Source of the DNA: Chrysemys picta bellii
Taxonomy: Eukaryota; Chordata; Testudines; Emydidae
Reading direction: 5' to 3'
Length of the DNA stretch: 64,000 bases
Assembly (NCBI RefSeq): GCF_011386835.1
Contig: NC_088791.1
Coordinates: 127,820,943-127,884,942, forward strand
Made by a program: the position numbers and the translations under genes. The notes under the pieces were generated by a model. It saw only the letters and a list, made by a program, of their open reading frames with translations. It did no database searches and was not told where the DNA came from. Positions 1 to 12,253 of this stretch are shown here, one piece after another (position 1 is the stretch's first letter; every line of letters starts with the position of its first letter).

Positions 1-1230
1 TTATTCCATAGGAGTGAAGTGCACCGTTAAAGTCAAGTTTTGCCAGCCCAAACATGAAAGGCTTAAGATGCATTCTGTAGGTTTAAAAGTTTAGCCTATG
101 GCATCTAGGCTTGAGATGACTGTAATGGCAGGACACAAATGGTACGTTGGAAAGTGTCACATTGAGATATAGCCCTACCTAAGAGCTGAAGTTAAATGTA
201 AGTTTGAACACTGGGTTTTGATTTCCTTGAACCCTTAATCCCTAGAATGGGTCAAATTTTCCTCTAAATTGCTCATCCGGGTCAAATAACCATTGAACAG
301 CCTAGGAGGCACTACCCATGCAATAAGATTAGGAGGTCATGGGTTCAGTCCCTAACCTGGCCCATTCACCCCTGTCACAAATCTACTGACTTGACAGACA
401 AATCTTTGTGATGAGCTGGCCACCCATTCAGAGGGTCAACAGAACTCCCACTTTTTGGGGAAATTTGACCGTGAGACTGAAGCTGTCTGTGTGAAGAGGC
501 CCACTCCATGAGCACCCATAAACTGCAAAATCACCATTCAAAATATATCCTCCCCCAGTCTCCTTCTGCAGTAACTAATGTCTTCCAAGTTGACTCACAC
601 GACTCAAGAAGCTTTTATTCTTACTTCTCAGGCATCCTAAAGAAAAATATTTAAAGAATGTTTTAATGATCTGTGTTATAAAGGAAAAAATAAATGCAGT
701 GGGTGTACATCGTGTTTATTTGTTGAGTAATTAACTTTAGCAAATAAAAGTGAATGTTCTGAATGCTTTCACTAAAAGCTATTATAAAATAATACCTTAA
801 TGCCATGTCTTAAAGTATACTTTAGACTCTCTTAAACTGGCCTCTTGTGTTTTTCATGCTTCAAAACTTCCCCCACCCTAGGAAAAAAAATTCCACGGCA
901 TTCTTTCTGCATTACATAAGTGCTAAGGTAAGAAAACCACCTTGTTTTGTTTTATTGTTGGGTGTTCGGAAAATACAGCCTCAAGCAGGATCTGATAACT
1001 AATCCATACGGTGCATTACACTGAAAATACAGTCCAAACATCACAAACCAATTCCCAAACTCCAGACAGGAATCAGTGTCTTTGTTGTAGAACAGAACAA
1101 TACAAGCCCACCCTAACCCAAAATCAGGTCTTCTGGAGCTATGGAATGTCTTTATGGCATACTTCATGCTAGAATTTAGATGATGATGGATGATTGTACA
1201 TGTAGTAATTTTTGAAGATGTAGCTGATTG
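1..1230. other. intronic sequence, nothing recognised
   Basis: AT-rich intronic DNA with no supported coding region. The stretch at about 340-360 with a tRNA-like GGTTCAGTCCC motif was considered and not accepted as a tRNA gene. Confidence 0.5.
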
Positions 1231-1310
1231 GCTGAGAGATAAAACAGAAGCCCTGGTCTCTCGTGATGTCCAAGTTGCCCTGGCACTTTTTATAAGAGTA
1301 GTGCTGTTGC
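1231..1310 (+). repeat. relic of a SINE tail (same family as the 40.5 kb 5S-SINE tail)
   Basis: The stretch from GAGATAAAACAGAAGCCCTG to GGCACTTTTTATAAGAGTAG resembles the 3' half of ancient 5S/tRNA SINEs, whose consensus I remember as a GATGAGACGTTAAACC-like motif followed by GGCACTTTTT..AAGAGTAG. It is degraded, and only the tail is seen. Confidence 0.35.
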
Positions 1311-2174
1311 AAAATCAGGTAATTACATTTGTCTACCCAAATCTCCCTTAGGTTTTAACTGTATAATGTATTCTTCATTTCCTGTCTAAGCTGTTGTGTA
1401 TTATTGCTGTGCCCTGCTAAACAGCTGGTGTTTGTCACTCCAGGATTGGGTGCTTTTACCTGGGAGTTGGTATGAGCCCTGGATACAGTTTTGTATATGA
1501 CTTTATGGCCACATGGGAATACTCACAGTATGTAAAGTTAAGTGCAGTCTTTGCCATTAAGTATAAGTGTTTGCAGAATCATGACCTATGTTTGTAAAGT
1601 GCTTCAGAATGAAAAACTTCATAACTCACCATCAGCCAATTCCCCTGGTGGAAGGGAACTTGCCAGTGGCATAAAGCTGTGGAGCTGGCACCTGAGCCAG
1701 CTGCTCTACACCCCGGCATAGGGGAGTGTTGGGCGTAGGGAAGGGGGGTGGCAGAGCTGTGCTAGGCCAATCCTCTACTGGTGGCTATGGCAACACACAC
1801 CAAGGCCAACACTGAATCAGGGCTCCATAACCAGCACTCTGATGTCCTTTGGAGTCAAATGCAGGAGAGAATCAACCCAAAAGATATGGAATGAATTCCC
1901 ACCCTCTGCATCCCAGAAAACCTCAGTCAAATTGTGCTCCACCACACTCAAACGGCTCAACCCTCATCTGGAGCGTGGTTGGAACTAAAACATTCTGCAA
2001 GAGGCAAACCCACAAACCTAGGTCTATCAAAGAAACAAATGCCTCCTTTTCCTCTCTGTCTTTAATCTTTCCAAACTGTTGTAATGGAAAAGAAATATTT
2101 AACATGACCTTAATCAATAGTTTCATAAAGCTTCCAACAGGGGCAGAGTTAAGAAAAAAATAACGATACTTTGC
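1311..2174. other. intronic sequence, nothing recognised
   Basis: No repeat or coding feature that I can support. Short open frames on both strands here show no recognisable protein. Confidence 0.4.
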
Positions 2175-2405
2175 AATTATATTGCATTCTGCTACTGAGG
2201 ATCCCAAAGCTCTTTACAGATGTTAATGGATGAATCCACACAGCACCAATACCCCTTGGAGATAGGTATAAATATATGTATTTTACAGACTGGAAACTGA
2301 GGCACACAGAGTTGGTGACTTCCCCCCAGCTCCAACAGGAAATCTGTGGTTATAATCCCATTTTTACCACCAATATCATGCCTGCCAGTCTTGTTCTTTA
2401 GCCAC
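2175..2405 (-). repeat. MIR-like SINE
   Basis: In plus-strand order it contains GGATCCCAAAGCTCTTTACA, then TTTTACAGACTGGAAACTGA, GGCACACAGAG and CCCCAGCTCCAACAGGAAAT. This is the reverse complement of the tRNA-derived MIR core and its flanks. A fragment at about 2437-2525 (TTGCAAGCTGTTTAAGGCAG) resembles another tail common in old amniote repeats. Confidence 0.6.
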
Positions 2406-2525
2406 ATGCCCGTCCTTCCTCCATTTAAGTGGAAATAATAAATACAGATTGCAAGCTGTTTAAGGCAGGGGCCATCCTCTATTCCATAGAGTGCTCAGCG
2501 CTATGAATCCCCAATCTCAATTGAG

Positions 2526-3098
2526 GCATCTACACACTACCACAGCATAAATAGTAACAATGGAAAATAGTAGCAAGAATAAATACTTCCCATGAAATAA
2601 ACTCGGAGGTAGTGACTCTTAGAATGAAAAAAAAATCAAAAGGGGATGTTAATGTTACAGGAGCCTAACATATCTCAGTCCACTGAAGCCACGAGAGAGA
2701 AAAAAAGATCGTAGAAGACTCCCAGAAATCAGAGATGGAAGAGACCTTCTAGATCAAGCCCAAACCCCTGCAAGATTATAGATATAATTATCTGATAAAG
2801 GATGTGTATTGTAACAGATATTAAAGTGATGTCCTACAGAGCCTAAAAGGTCTAAGCATGACACTGTGCAAGCTTATCATTTTCACTTATGAGCCGACAC
2901 CAAAATCAAGTCTTATTGTAGTCAGTGTAAGAAAAAATATTCCCAAGCTCTGAAAACTAAAGTCAATTTAAGTGCTGGTTTCAAACAGTCTCGCCCCATG
3001 CCAAAGAGGTGCACGTTCCACAAGTACCTTATAAGCTATTGCCTGATGAGTCTTCCCAGTTAAATAAAATATGGAATGAATTATCCTGGGTCACTTCT
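2526..3098. other. intronic sequence with a possible CR1 3' relic
   Basis: Bases 2720-2780 (AGAGATGGAAGAGACCTTCT followed by a pyrimidine-rich CCCAAACCCCTGC) resemble the end of a very old CR1 3' UTR. The match is weak. Nothing else was recognised. Confidence 0.3.
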
Positions 3099-3126
3099 GA
3101 GAGAGAGAGAGAGAGAGAGAGAGAGA
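3099..3126. repeat. (GA)n microsatellite
   Basis: Fourteen uninterrupted GA units. Confidence 0.95.
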
Positions 3127-3389
3127 ACCCATTTCCGTTCCATCCCCATTCATCTCAGCCTGTTTCTAGATCAGTGATTCCTGTCATATTTCTTTACGGT
3201 CTTAGTGTTGTTCAATAAGAGTGCAGTTTCCACCAGGGTTATCTGCACTACATAGCTTTTATTTTTCTGTTGGCCACCTGCAGTATTAAGCTAGTATTTT
3301 CAAACCATTTCTTCTCGCAAGCTGTTGTGGCCTGACTTAAACATTCAGATTTTTAATAACGATGGTGTCTACCCAGACTGAGCACTGTG

Positions 3390-3760
3390 CTCCCTGATTG
3401 GTCAAAAGAGCCACCAGATCACCATTTAAGCCCTGTAGCAAGAGCAGCATTGTGGCTGCTCAATGTGTTCTGTGTCTGCAGCTGTGTCAGACCAGCTTCC
3501 TGTCCAACCCTTGCTTCATTCCTTGCCTGCTCTGCTCCAGGTCCAGCTCCAGTCCTGCCTGCTTCTGAACTCCTGATTCCTGGCTCTGACCACTGGTTCG
3601 TCCCCTGATCATGACTCCAGCTTTAACCTTTGGTTGAGTCCTGACCCCTGGCTCTAATCCTCGGCTTGTCTCCTGACCACACCTCCAGTTCTGTCTGCTG
3701 ATTCTGCTCTGAAAATTAGGCCAGACTCCTGCTTTGATCATTAGGTAGCTCTGCATGCAC
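3390..3760 (+). repeat. degenerate CT-rich minisatellite-like stretch
   Basis: The stretch repeats variants of CTCCTGA..CTGGCTCTGA.. several times (3560-3740) after a segment with TGATTGGTCAAAAGAG. The pattern resembles parts of old LTRs but no LTR ends are seen, so no family is assigned. Confidence 0.3.
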
Positions 3761-4306
3761 CACAGTGTGTGACATCAACTGATGCACAGCTTTAGTCACA
3801 AGCAAACAAATGAGCAGATACTACACATTTAGATGAAGTTCTCTGGATCCAGTGCTGTCAGCACAACCAGTCTCCACATTCCCTTAAATACTTCCTACTT
3901 CTAAACAGGGCTGGAAGATTTATTTGGTCTTAGACACCGCATGGCAGGGAGATGCATGTACTCCATCACATTTACACTTGTGTTATCTTTCTGAATGAGA
4001 TGTCATATTATTAGACTGTCAATTTTGGAAGATAATAGGTCAGATCATCCAACAAACTAAACATCTTTAGTGAACACCCAGCGGCATTTCCCTTGGACAT
4101 TTTTTTTTAACAATCATGGAAAAGGAGACAGTTTGCTCCATCATGAACATATACTTTAACCAGCCAGCCAGCAGGAAACACCATAAAGAAGTGAAAGAGG
4201 GGTGGCCAGGCAGTCAAGATGTAGACAGGACGTTGCCAGATAGCAAGGACAGCAAGATACCTATGTTATGTAATCATTATCATGGAGGCAATATGCTCTG
4301 GTGGAT
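3761..4306. other. intronic sequence, nothing recognised
   Basis: Unique-looking AT-rich DNA with no supported feature. Confidence 0.4.
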
Positions 4307-4450
4307 AGGGCGCTGAACTGGGAATCTGGACAGCTGGGTTCTGTTCCTGACTGTACCATTGACTTGGTGTGTGACATTGGGCAAGTCACTTCCCTTGTTC
4401 TCTGGGCCTTTGTTTCCCTCCCAATCTCTGTTTCATCTGCCTAGACTCTC
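4307..4450 (+). repeat. MIR-like SINE
   Basis: Reads AGGGCGCTGAACTGGGAATC, CTGGGTTCTGTTCCTG, then GTGTGACATTGGGCAAGTCA and TTTGTTTCCC. These are the ordered landmarks of a plus-strand MIR element (tRNA-like head, then the core). Confidence 0.7.
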
Positions 4451-7400
4451 TTCAGGATAGCAACTATCTCTCACAATGTATTCATAGGTTGTCTGTCACA
4501 ACAAAGCCTCAATCTCAGCTGCGGCTTCTAGACAAGAGGCTAATACTAAGCTGTCAGCTGATGTATATATTCAACAGGTTGGCAGCATAAAAGTAAGGCA
4601 GTACTAAAGAATTAGGTGAATATCTCTACTTGTATGTTAAATTGCATTAATTATGCTTGTTAAAATTCTGGCATGTTTTTTAGAAAAAAGACCTTGAGTC
4701 TATCTGCCTCTTTTGGTTTTGTTAACTGTCCTTGTGCTTTCACCTGGCTGAGCACAACAATCACATCCTAAACTCTCTCCTTACTAACATGGCAAGTCTG
4801 ACAATAAACTACTTTCTTCGTCATGTCACCGTTTAAAGTCATAGACTTCATTAAGGTATTTCTGATGGACCAGGCTGGGTACCCAAAGTTTAAAGGGCTC
4901 CATCAAGTGGCCAGATCTTGAGGACTATATTCAGATTAAAGTCAATGGTAGGATAACTTTTAGCCCACATCCCAGTACAAGAATATGCTTGACCTGGACA
5001 TTGGTCTGGCTCCACTACTAAAGATGGCAGACTTACAGGAAATAAGATCTTAGAGGTTCTTATTCGACAAGCCACCTATAAAAATAATGGAAGTTTAATG
5101 TGGTTTAATGAATTATTAGAGTTAACTCGAGTTAGCGATAACTCTCTCCACCCCCCACCCTCTTAGTCTCAGGTCAGAATAAGCAACCAATATAAACTGG
5201 TGGAATGACCCAGCAGGAGAAAAAAAAATGCCCCTAGCAAGATCTTGGTCTTCAGACATTAGTGTTTGTAATAAGAAAGTAAATGAAGTTAATGGAATCA
5301 GAAAGCAAACTGAAACCTCCCCAGCTGAGGTTCAACCCAGCTCTGTGGCTCCTGGATGTAGGGTCCTAATGCATTCTCCCCACTTCCTCCAGCAGCCAGT
5401 CTTACTACCTTTCCTCTGAGTAGCTTTGCTAGGGCCCTTTATTCAGCAGGGATTAGATGGTGCCCAGTAGCCTGCGACACCCACCATCTTTGAGTGTTTG
5501 TGAAGGAATGGTAGCCCTGAAGACTGACATCCTCTGTCTACAAGACAAGTACTGCACCGGTAATGACTGTGTAAGTTTTCACTACATTGCCAACCCTAAG
5601 GTCCTGAGCCACAACCTTGAGGTATTCTCTCTAAGGATGACTATTCAGTCTCTGGGGCCTGTTCCTTGGCCTGTGTGCAGAAATGGCCAACAAGGGTGGG
5701 AATTTAATGCCAGCTGTGAGGGTGGCTTTGTGATGTAGATACCTGTCCAGTGGGAACCGAACTCAGCTGGATGACCTTAAGAGGAAAGGTTCTATATCCT
5801 ATCATCCCTGTCCCATCTATGCTCATCACTCTCACTGTCAGTGTATTCCAAAATATTCTGTGTCTGCTATCACTCTTTTCATTTCCCCCTAGCCTAATTC
5901 AGGCAAGATGTCTTGCAGACTGCAGCGTTTATAAGCTGATTTTAAAAACCAGAAATTGCTGTATTATTTTTTTTCTCCCCTCCCCTCACCAAAGAACCAT
6001 TTAAACTCTCTCTTTCGTTACACCCATAGGTCTCCATTCCCTCCAATAAAGCACAGAATTTGGCCTGCTCTTTCTTGGTGGCATAACTGACTGTAGAAAT
6101 TACAACAAGCTCAAATGTCTTTATCTAAAATATATCTTCTTATAACAAGGCTTATGGTGTCAAGGGCTAGGATCTAACTGAGAGTTTATAAGCAGGATGT
6201 GGTCTTCCCTAAACTGCAGTGTGAAATCATCAGTTAGTGGTTTTCCATCAGCTATGTGGAAAAACTCTAATTAGCCCTGTGAAAGCTTCTATTTCCTCCA
6301 TGAAACACAATGTAGTTCTTTTTCACCCTGCAAAGGCATCCAAATATGTCACTTCATTTATTGAATTGTTAATGCAAAGGAGTCCAATGTAACAGGCCAA
6401 ATCTATGTACCTATTCATGTGAGTAAGGCTAGCAGGATTAAGCTTCAAAAGGCAAATGAGATAAAATAAACCAACGTGTGAAGTCATTAGAGTAATATCA
6501 GGAAAGTTTGGCCAATGAGACTCTTAATTATCAGACTTTCATAGGAATAAATTAATTTGTTAAATTTAACAGTTCATATATTTAATATTGCAAACAGAAA
6601 ATGATGTTAAAGCAACATTAACAGGTCTGAGTGAAATTCACCTCCTGTGTAAAGGGCCTACCCCAGGTCTATGTAACACTGAAGCCTCCCTTTAACCCTA
6701 TGAAGGGAAGACCCTTGTAGTATGCTCTCCATTGTATTACTCTTTCTTGCTTTCAAAGATTTATTTATTTATTTATTTATTTCATATCTGTTTTAATGTG
6801 TGTGTAGCATTCAGAGAACCTTGATAGGAGAGGGGTATTTAAGAAGTTTGGTATTATGTTCACTATTTTCTACATCGCCATAGTGTATTTGTCCGGGAAA
6901 GAACAGAAATAAATCTCTACAACAATACAACCATCCAGAGCAGAGTATAAGAAGCAGTTCTTTGTGAAGGGGAATATATTGTAGTGAAGTAGAAAACAGT
7001 AAACACTGACTCCCACATTGCTGGTTTCCAGAATGACACACACAGTGTTAGAACTTTTCACCGTAAAATGCAAACCTCCTAAAATGTGCCATACAGAAAC
7101 TAAACAAAGCAACATAATGATAAAAAAGTTTAGCAGCATTTACCCCCATCCAGCCCCCAAAAAGTATCCTATGAAGCTACATTATGTGCAAAGCTGAGTG
7201 ACTTATGGAAAGAGTACCAGAGTAAATAGAGCAATGTTATTCTTTGATTGTAAGATCCAGCAATGGGTGAACCTTCATTTTTGAAGGGGCTACAAGAACA
7301 ATTCCATCACATTATGGTTCTGGAGGAATTGGCATTTAATTTTATTGCTTCTTCCAAGGAATTGCTACTAATCCATATTCCACTATGTCACCCCCACTGT

Positions 7401-7528
7401 AACCTTTCCCTTATGTACACTCCTGTTACCTCTTTCTCTCTCGGTCACTTCTTCTTGTATAACCCATGAGAAATGTGTTGATTTACAACTCTCCAGCAGC
7501 TTGTTGTTTCTAAAATCTTTTCGGCAAG
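4451..7528. other. intronic sequence, low repeat content
   Basis: About 3 kb with no supported gene. A (TTTA)n microsatellite lies at 6770-6782. ORFs of 60-93 codons here (for example 5457-5738 plus and 6870-7139 minus) show no recognised protein and are probably chance. Confidence 0.4.
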
Positions 7529-8190
7529 TATATAAAAGGTTGTTACAAGGAGGAGGGAGAAAAACTGTTCTTCTTAACCTCTGAGGACAGGACAAGAAGC
7601 AATGGGCTTAAATTGTAGCAAGGGTGGTTTAGGTTGGATGTTAGGAAAAACTTCCTAACTGTCAGAGTGGTTAAGCACTGGAATAAATTGCCTAGGGAGG
7701 TTGTGGAATCTCCATCATTGGGGATTTTTAAGAGCAAGTTGGACAAACACCTGTCAGGGATGGTCTAGATCAGTGGTTCCCAAACTTGTTCCACAGCTTG
7801 TGTAGGGAAAGCCCCTGGCGGGCCGGGCCAGTTTGTTTACCTGCCGTGTCTGCAGGTTCGGCCGATCACAGCTCCCACTGGCCACGTTTCACTGCTCCAG
7901 GCCAATGAGAGCTGCTGGAAACGGTGGCCTGTACGTCCCTCATCCTGGGCCGCTTCTAGCAGCTCCTTTTGGCCTGGAGCAGAAAACCGTGGCCACTGGG
8001 AGCCGCGATCGGCCGAATCTGTGGCCGCGGCAGGTAAACAAACTGGCTCGGCCCGCCAGGGGCTTTCCCTGCACAAGCAGTGGAACAAGTTTGGGAACCA
8101 CTGGTCTAGATAATACTTAGTCCTGCCTTGAGTGCAGGGGACTGGACTAGATGACCTCTTGAGGTCCCTTCCCGTTCTATGATTCTATGA
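7529..8190 (+). mobile_element. CR1 LINE, 3' end (5'-truncated), split by a hAT MITE
   Basis: The 3' UTR and tail of a CR1 non-LTR retrotransposon. Landmarks are AAAAGGTTGTTACAAGGAGG, AACTTCCTAACTGTCAGAGT, GGTTAAGCACTGGAATAAAT and the tail with repeated ATTCTATG at 8174-8190. Nearly the same sequence appears inverted at 31020-31260, so both copies belong to one CR1 subfamily. A 333-bp hAT element interrupts it at 7771-8103. Reading across that element restores continuous CR1 sequence. Confidence 0.85.
7771..8103. mobile_element. palindromic non-autonomous hAT element (MITE)
   Basis: The ends are perfect inverted repeats (CAGTGGTTCCCAAACTTGTT ... reverse complement). The inverted arms extend about 160-170 bp each, so the whole element is one imperfect palindrome. 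It is flanked by an exact 8-bp duplication, GTCTAGAT at 7763-7770 and 8104-8111, which is the hAT superfamily hallmark. It is GC-rich with many CpGs, unlike the surrounding DNA, and codes for nothing. It must have been mobilised by a transposase encoded elsewhere. Confidence 0.9.
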
Positions 8191-9120
8191 TTTGCAGTAA
8201 ATATAAGTATCTGTACAATCCATATGGCTCAGACAGTAACTTTCTGCTCCTCTGTGATATTCATCTCCTGCCCAGCCACTCTCTCTACCTCTCCAGTTTT
8301 GGCTTTCTGTATCTGGCCCCTCCCTGTGACTCACTTCCACAGCAAGGATCTCACCAGCACACTTGTGCTGTGACATCCATTAGGAACTCTATCCCCACTC
8401 CCCACAAAGCCATTGAATCAATCCCCCATATAAATCTCACATAACAACATTGGGGCTTATTCTCCACCCCACTCCATCCACTCCATGAGCTGTTAATGAG
8501 ACACAAGAGGCCAAGGAGAACTTCCCCTGGTACAGGAGCATGGATGGGATGATGTAAGTGGACCCATGTTGTTCTATCTTGCAAGCTTAAATACCTTTGT
8601 AGATCTGGGACTGTATCTTGCTCCCTTCTCACTCTCTTGGCCTGAATCTGCAACATGCTCAGCTTACCTCTCAATGGTTTCAATAAGAGCTGAGGGAACT
8701 CAGCTCTCTGCAAAGGCGCTCAGGAGCCCTCTGCATTGGGCCCTTTCTCTGTAGACGCTAGGAGCTGCTATAAACAAACATTCAAATGGACTGCACTATA
8801 CAGTTGCTCTTCTTTGCTTTGTCCCCTTATATTGAAATAATTCTTATAATTAATTATTTTTATTATAAATTTTTCAAAGGAAAAAACCCATATACGAATG
8901 TGTTTTCAATTCATTTCTAAAACAAAACAGAATCAATACATTACATCGCCCAGGTTCTGCCACCTTTACTCACACTGTGAATTGTCTTACTCTGGGAGGA
9001 GCCTCATTGAAATGACTCGGGCTTCTGGTGAAGTCAGGGACTACTCAGCATGAGTAGGAGGTGCACTACCCTCCAGGAATGCATTCTGATGTTGTGTGTG
9101 CATTGTCAGGCACTTATGTG
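8191..9120. other. intronic sequence, nothing recognised
   Basis: No supported gene or repeat. The 120-codon minus ORF at 8351-8713 shows no recognisable protein. AT-rich around 8820-8900. Confidence 0.4.
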
Positions 9121-9186
9121 CCTGACCCAAAGCCTATTGACATCAGTGGGAGTTCTTCCATTGAATTCAATAGTTTTAGGGTCAGG
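9121..9186. repeat. short imperfect palindrome (MITE-like relic)
   Basis: CCTGACCCAAAGCCTATTGA pairs with the reverse complement of CAATAGTTTTAGGGTCAGG across a short loop containing CCATTGAATTCAA. It belongs to a group of similar palindromes at 10688, 15156, 42291, 45526 and 49027. Confidence 0.5.
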
Positions 9187-10323
9187 ACCCGTATCTGTAG
9201 AGTATTTTGCATATTGTCACTATTGGACTGACAACCAGATTTCACAGTTTCCATTAAAAGATGGGTCTGAGCCATGGATTTTGGATCTGGATTCCGGTGT
9301 GAATCCAAACTATCCTAATATCCAGGGCACTTTGATCTACAAGTTTCGAATATCACTAGTTTTTAATGCTGCTTTTTGTGCACTAGTCTTCACTGGTTAG
9401 GCGGAGGGTGGCTTGTCATAAAATGTGTGGTCTACGAAGAGAAGAGAAGGGCCTTTTTCTATAGCCAAACTTCTCTATATCTAATTCACACCACATTCTG
9501 CATTTGAATAACAGGCTGTAGTTTAATCTCAGAGATGCACTGACTTTTATGGCTTAGCTTTTGACTTTTATGCAGTTTGCAAAAGTGGCAACGTTTATTT
9601 TCTTTCAGAGGAAACACCCTCCCCCCGCCTCCAGTCAATCAGACAGGTCTCACATAGTGAAGGATCTGGAAGAATATAGTTCCCTCACTAAAACAATCTC
9701 ATAAAACAGATAGGGCCTGATCCAAAGTCTGTTGAAGTCCATGAGAATCTGAGGGCTTTGGGTCACATCCATAGGAAGTAACTGTGCTCACTGTAGCATG
9801 TGATAGTAGCACTCCAGGATAGTAACATGTCACTTATTCATGTGCCTAAGAAATCAGTGGTGATACTAGCTCTCAGTGCAGGTACATGATGGTCAGGGAT
9901 GGTGCTCCTGTCCCACTCAGGCGACTGCATGCATATACTCCCTTACAGCCTTCCCTTTCCTCTCCCTATTTGATTAGTTCATGGGACAGGGATGAAGCAA
10001 ACTCCTCTGGTGCTGGAGGTTGACACTGCAAGAGGTTACTTTGTATTGGCAAGTAGAAAGTGCAGACCCAACTCGTAGAAAACAATTTAAAAAATGAACA
10101 GCACCTGCTAATCAGAACTGTTGGAGAAAGGGTGTTCCCTCTCCTCCCATTAGCCTCCCTCCCACAAGCAGAGCTAATTGTGGGTGGAGAGTGAGGGACC
10201 ATGCCATCTATAGGCACTGCCAGTGTGGGTGTTGGGGTATATACTTCTTGTGAACAAAGACAGCTGGGATGGAGACGGAAGGCATGTCCCCTCTGTAAGC
10301 AGAGCCAGTGGGAGTGTGTGTTA
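9187..10323. other. intronic sequence with one weak repeat
   Basis: Bases 9714-9770 (GGGCCTGATCCAAAGTCTGT) look like half of the palindromic family listed at 9121. The 133-codon minus ORF at 9966-10367 has no recognised domain. Confidence 0.35.
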
Positions 10324-10550
10324 TAAGAACATAAGAATGGCCATACTAGATCAGACCAATGGTCCATCTAGCCCAGTATCCTGACTTCCAACAGTGGTCA
10401 ATGCCAGGTGCCCCAGAAGTAATGAACAGAACAGGTAATCATCAAGCGATCCATCCCCTGTCGCCCATTCCCAGCTTCTGGCAAACAGACGCTAAGGACA
10501 CCATCCCTGCCCATCCTGGCTAATAGTCATTGAGTTATGCCATTTACCTA
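10324..10550 (-). mobile_element. CR1 LINE 3' UTR fragment
   Basis: Contains AAGAACATAAGAATGGCCAT, CCATCTAGCCCAGTATCCTG, AATGCCAGGTGCCCCAGAAG and CCCATTCCCAGCTTCTGGCA. As I remember it, this is a repeat that is very common in turtle DNA and joins CR1 3' sequences. Orientation is minus by comparison with other CR1 copies. Confidence 0.7.
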
Positions 10551-10687
10551 AATGTGCATCATGGATATAGGTGCCTGTATGTGTCTGAGATATCCTCAAG
10601 GCTTCCATTGAAGCTGATTACTTCTACAAGGCTTCTGTTAGTCGCATGGATGGCCAGTTGAGACAGACTGTGAAAGGAGGAGTCAAA

Positions 10688-10875
10688 GGGCCAGATTTTC
10701 CGAAGAGCTCAGGGACAGATTTCTAAGTCTATCCGCAGCTGTGGGCAGATTTTCTAAAAAGCTCCAATCTTATTCAGGAACTAAATAAGGGCCAGCATCC
10801 CCCCTTCTGACAGCTTTGACCAGATTTTCTAAAGAGTTCAGAAGCCAAAGTGCTAAGTTCTTGAAAATCTGACCC
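10688..10875. repeat. 188-bp element with inverted ends (MITE-like)
   Basis: It begins GGGCCAGATTTTCCGAAGAG and ends with GAAAATCTGACCC, giving a terminal inverted repeat of about 13 bp with one mismatch. The internal AGATTTTCTAAA motif occurs twice more (about 10747 and 10823). No duplication of flanking bases is obvious. Confidence 0.5.
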
Positions 10876-12253
10876 TAATTGTCTAAGGTTCTGAGAAAGT
10901 GCAGAGTTCTAACATAACTGCACTAGTCAGGATGCGGTCAGAAAAATGTAACAAAAACCAATCTGTAGCAGCAATAACACACTCTGGGAAGTGCAATTAT
11001 AATATGTTACAAGTGGTTGATGACGGCACTCAACTTTCTGCTTCTTAACACATAAACCACCCTAGCTGTAGGCTTGATTCCACAAGGTGTTGAGCAGTGT
11101 GGCCCTAATCCAATAAAGTACTTAAGCAAGTTTTTAACTTTAAGCACCTTAGCAGTCATGTTGACTGCAGCTGTAGTTACCATGTACCTACCATTAATCC
11201 ATGTCTGCTGGGACAACTTCTAACAATTCAGCCCTACAAGCAGCTCTTCTAGAAACACCAAAACATATACACACATATTTCCCTAAAATGTGGAATTTCC
11301 CAGGTCAAGAGGTAATGCTCAGTCCTGGACCAATAACAGGTTTAAGGTCTAATATTTCACAAACCATCATGGCCAGAAATGGGTGCTTTATAATGTTGTA
11401 TTTGTGGGAATTCCCTCTTACCCCTTTCAAAGAGATACAGCCTGTGAGATATTGCATGTTAAAATTGTGGCATTATCAATTACAGGTAGGCTGCTTTAGA
11501 TCATTTTAGAAGTTCTTATTTTAGTTACATATTTTCACTCTCTTTGTGGCCTGTATAGTTGGGGCTGGTTTACATTTTTAAAAATGTAATTGTGTTTGAA
11601 CACGATGGTAAACAAAGGAGTTAGGTAATGTAGTCCAGAATAAATCACATTCAGCATTATGTAGCTGGGACAAAGCTTAGCTGGCAGGATGCTGAACTAA
11701 ATTTTCCTGGTTTGCACTGATCACTAAGTCATCAACATGGCGGCCGCTAATTCAACTGGGCTCACACACAAGACCAGCCTCTGAACTTGTGGTACTAAAA
11801 ATACCTGGTTTTACAGGGAGAAGGGGTGTGAACAATAGTAACAATCAAACTTTTAAAAACTCACTCAAGCATTTCTGGAATATTCTTTCTATAAACTGTT
11901 CCCCATGTGCAGAGGACATCATGATATGGTAATTATTTTGGCACCAGTCTGCATAAGTCTCTGGTGGTTTACCACTCATGAACAGGACCCCATGTAGAAT
12001 ATGGTTGTGTGGACACATCATTGAAAATTAGTTGTAAATTGCTGCATAATTGTGCTCCAGAATCTAAATGTTTATTTTTAAAAAAATTAAGTCTCAAGCC
12101 TTTCAAAATATCAGTACACCATAACTGTTTTGGTGATATTTACCTGAGCCTGCAGACAGCCTGAAATAACAGTTCTGGGTAAAGTGTGGGCTGCCCTGTT
12201 TATATCAGTCGGGTGCGCATCCTGAAATCTGATTGAATGGTCAGTGTTGTTAA
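10876..12253. other. intronic sequence, nothing recognised
   Basis: No supported gene. The low-coordinate half of the neighbouring hAT element may extend into this stretch but I could not find its terminal repeat. Confidence 0.35.

Noticed and set aside
340..362. tRNA-like T-arm (GGTTCAGTCCC)
   Set aside because: No D-arm, anticodon stem or acceptor pairing could be drawn. At most a SINE head.
8351..8713. 120-codon minus ORF
   Set aside because: No recognisable protein and no splice or promoter context supporting a gene.
9966..10367. 133-codon minus ORF
   Set aside because: No recognisable domain, skewed composition, and its 5' end runs into a CR1-derived repeat. Likely chance.
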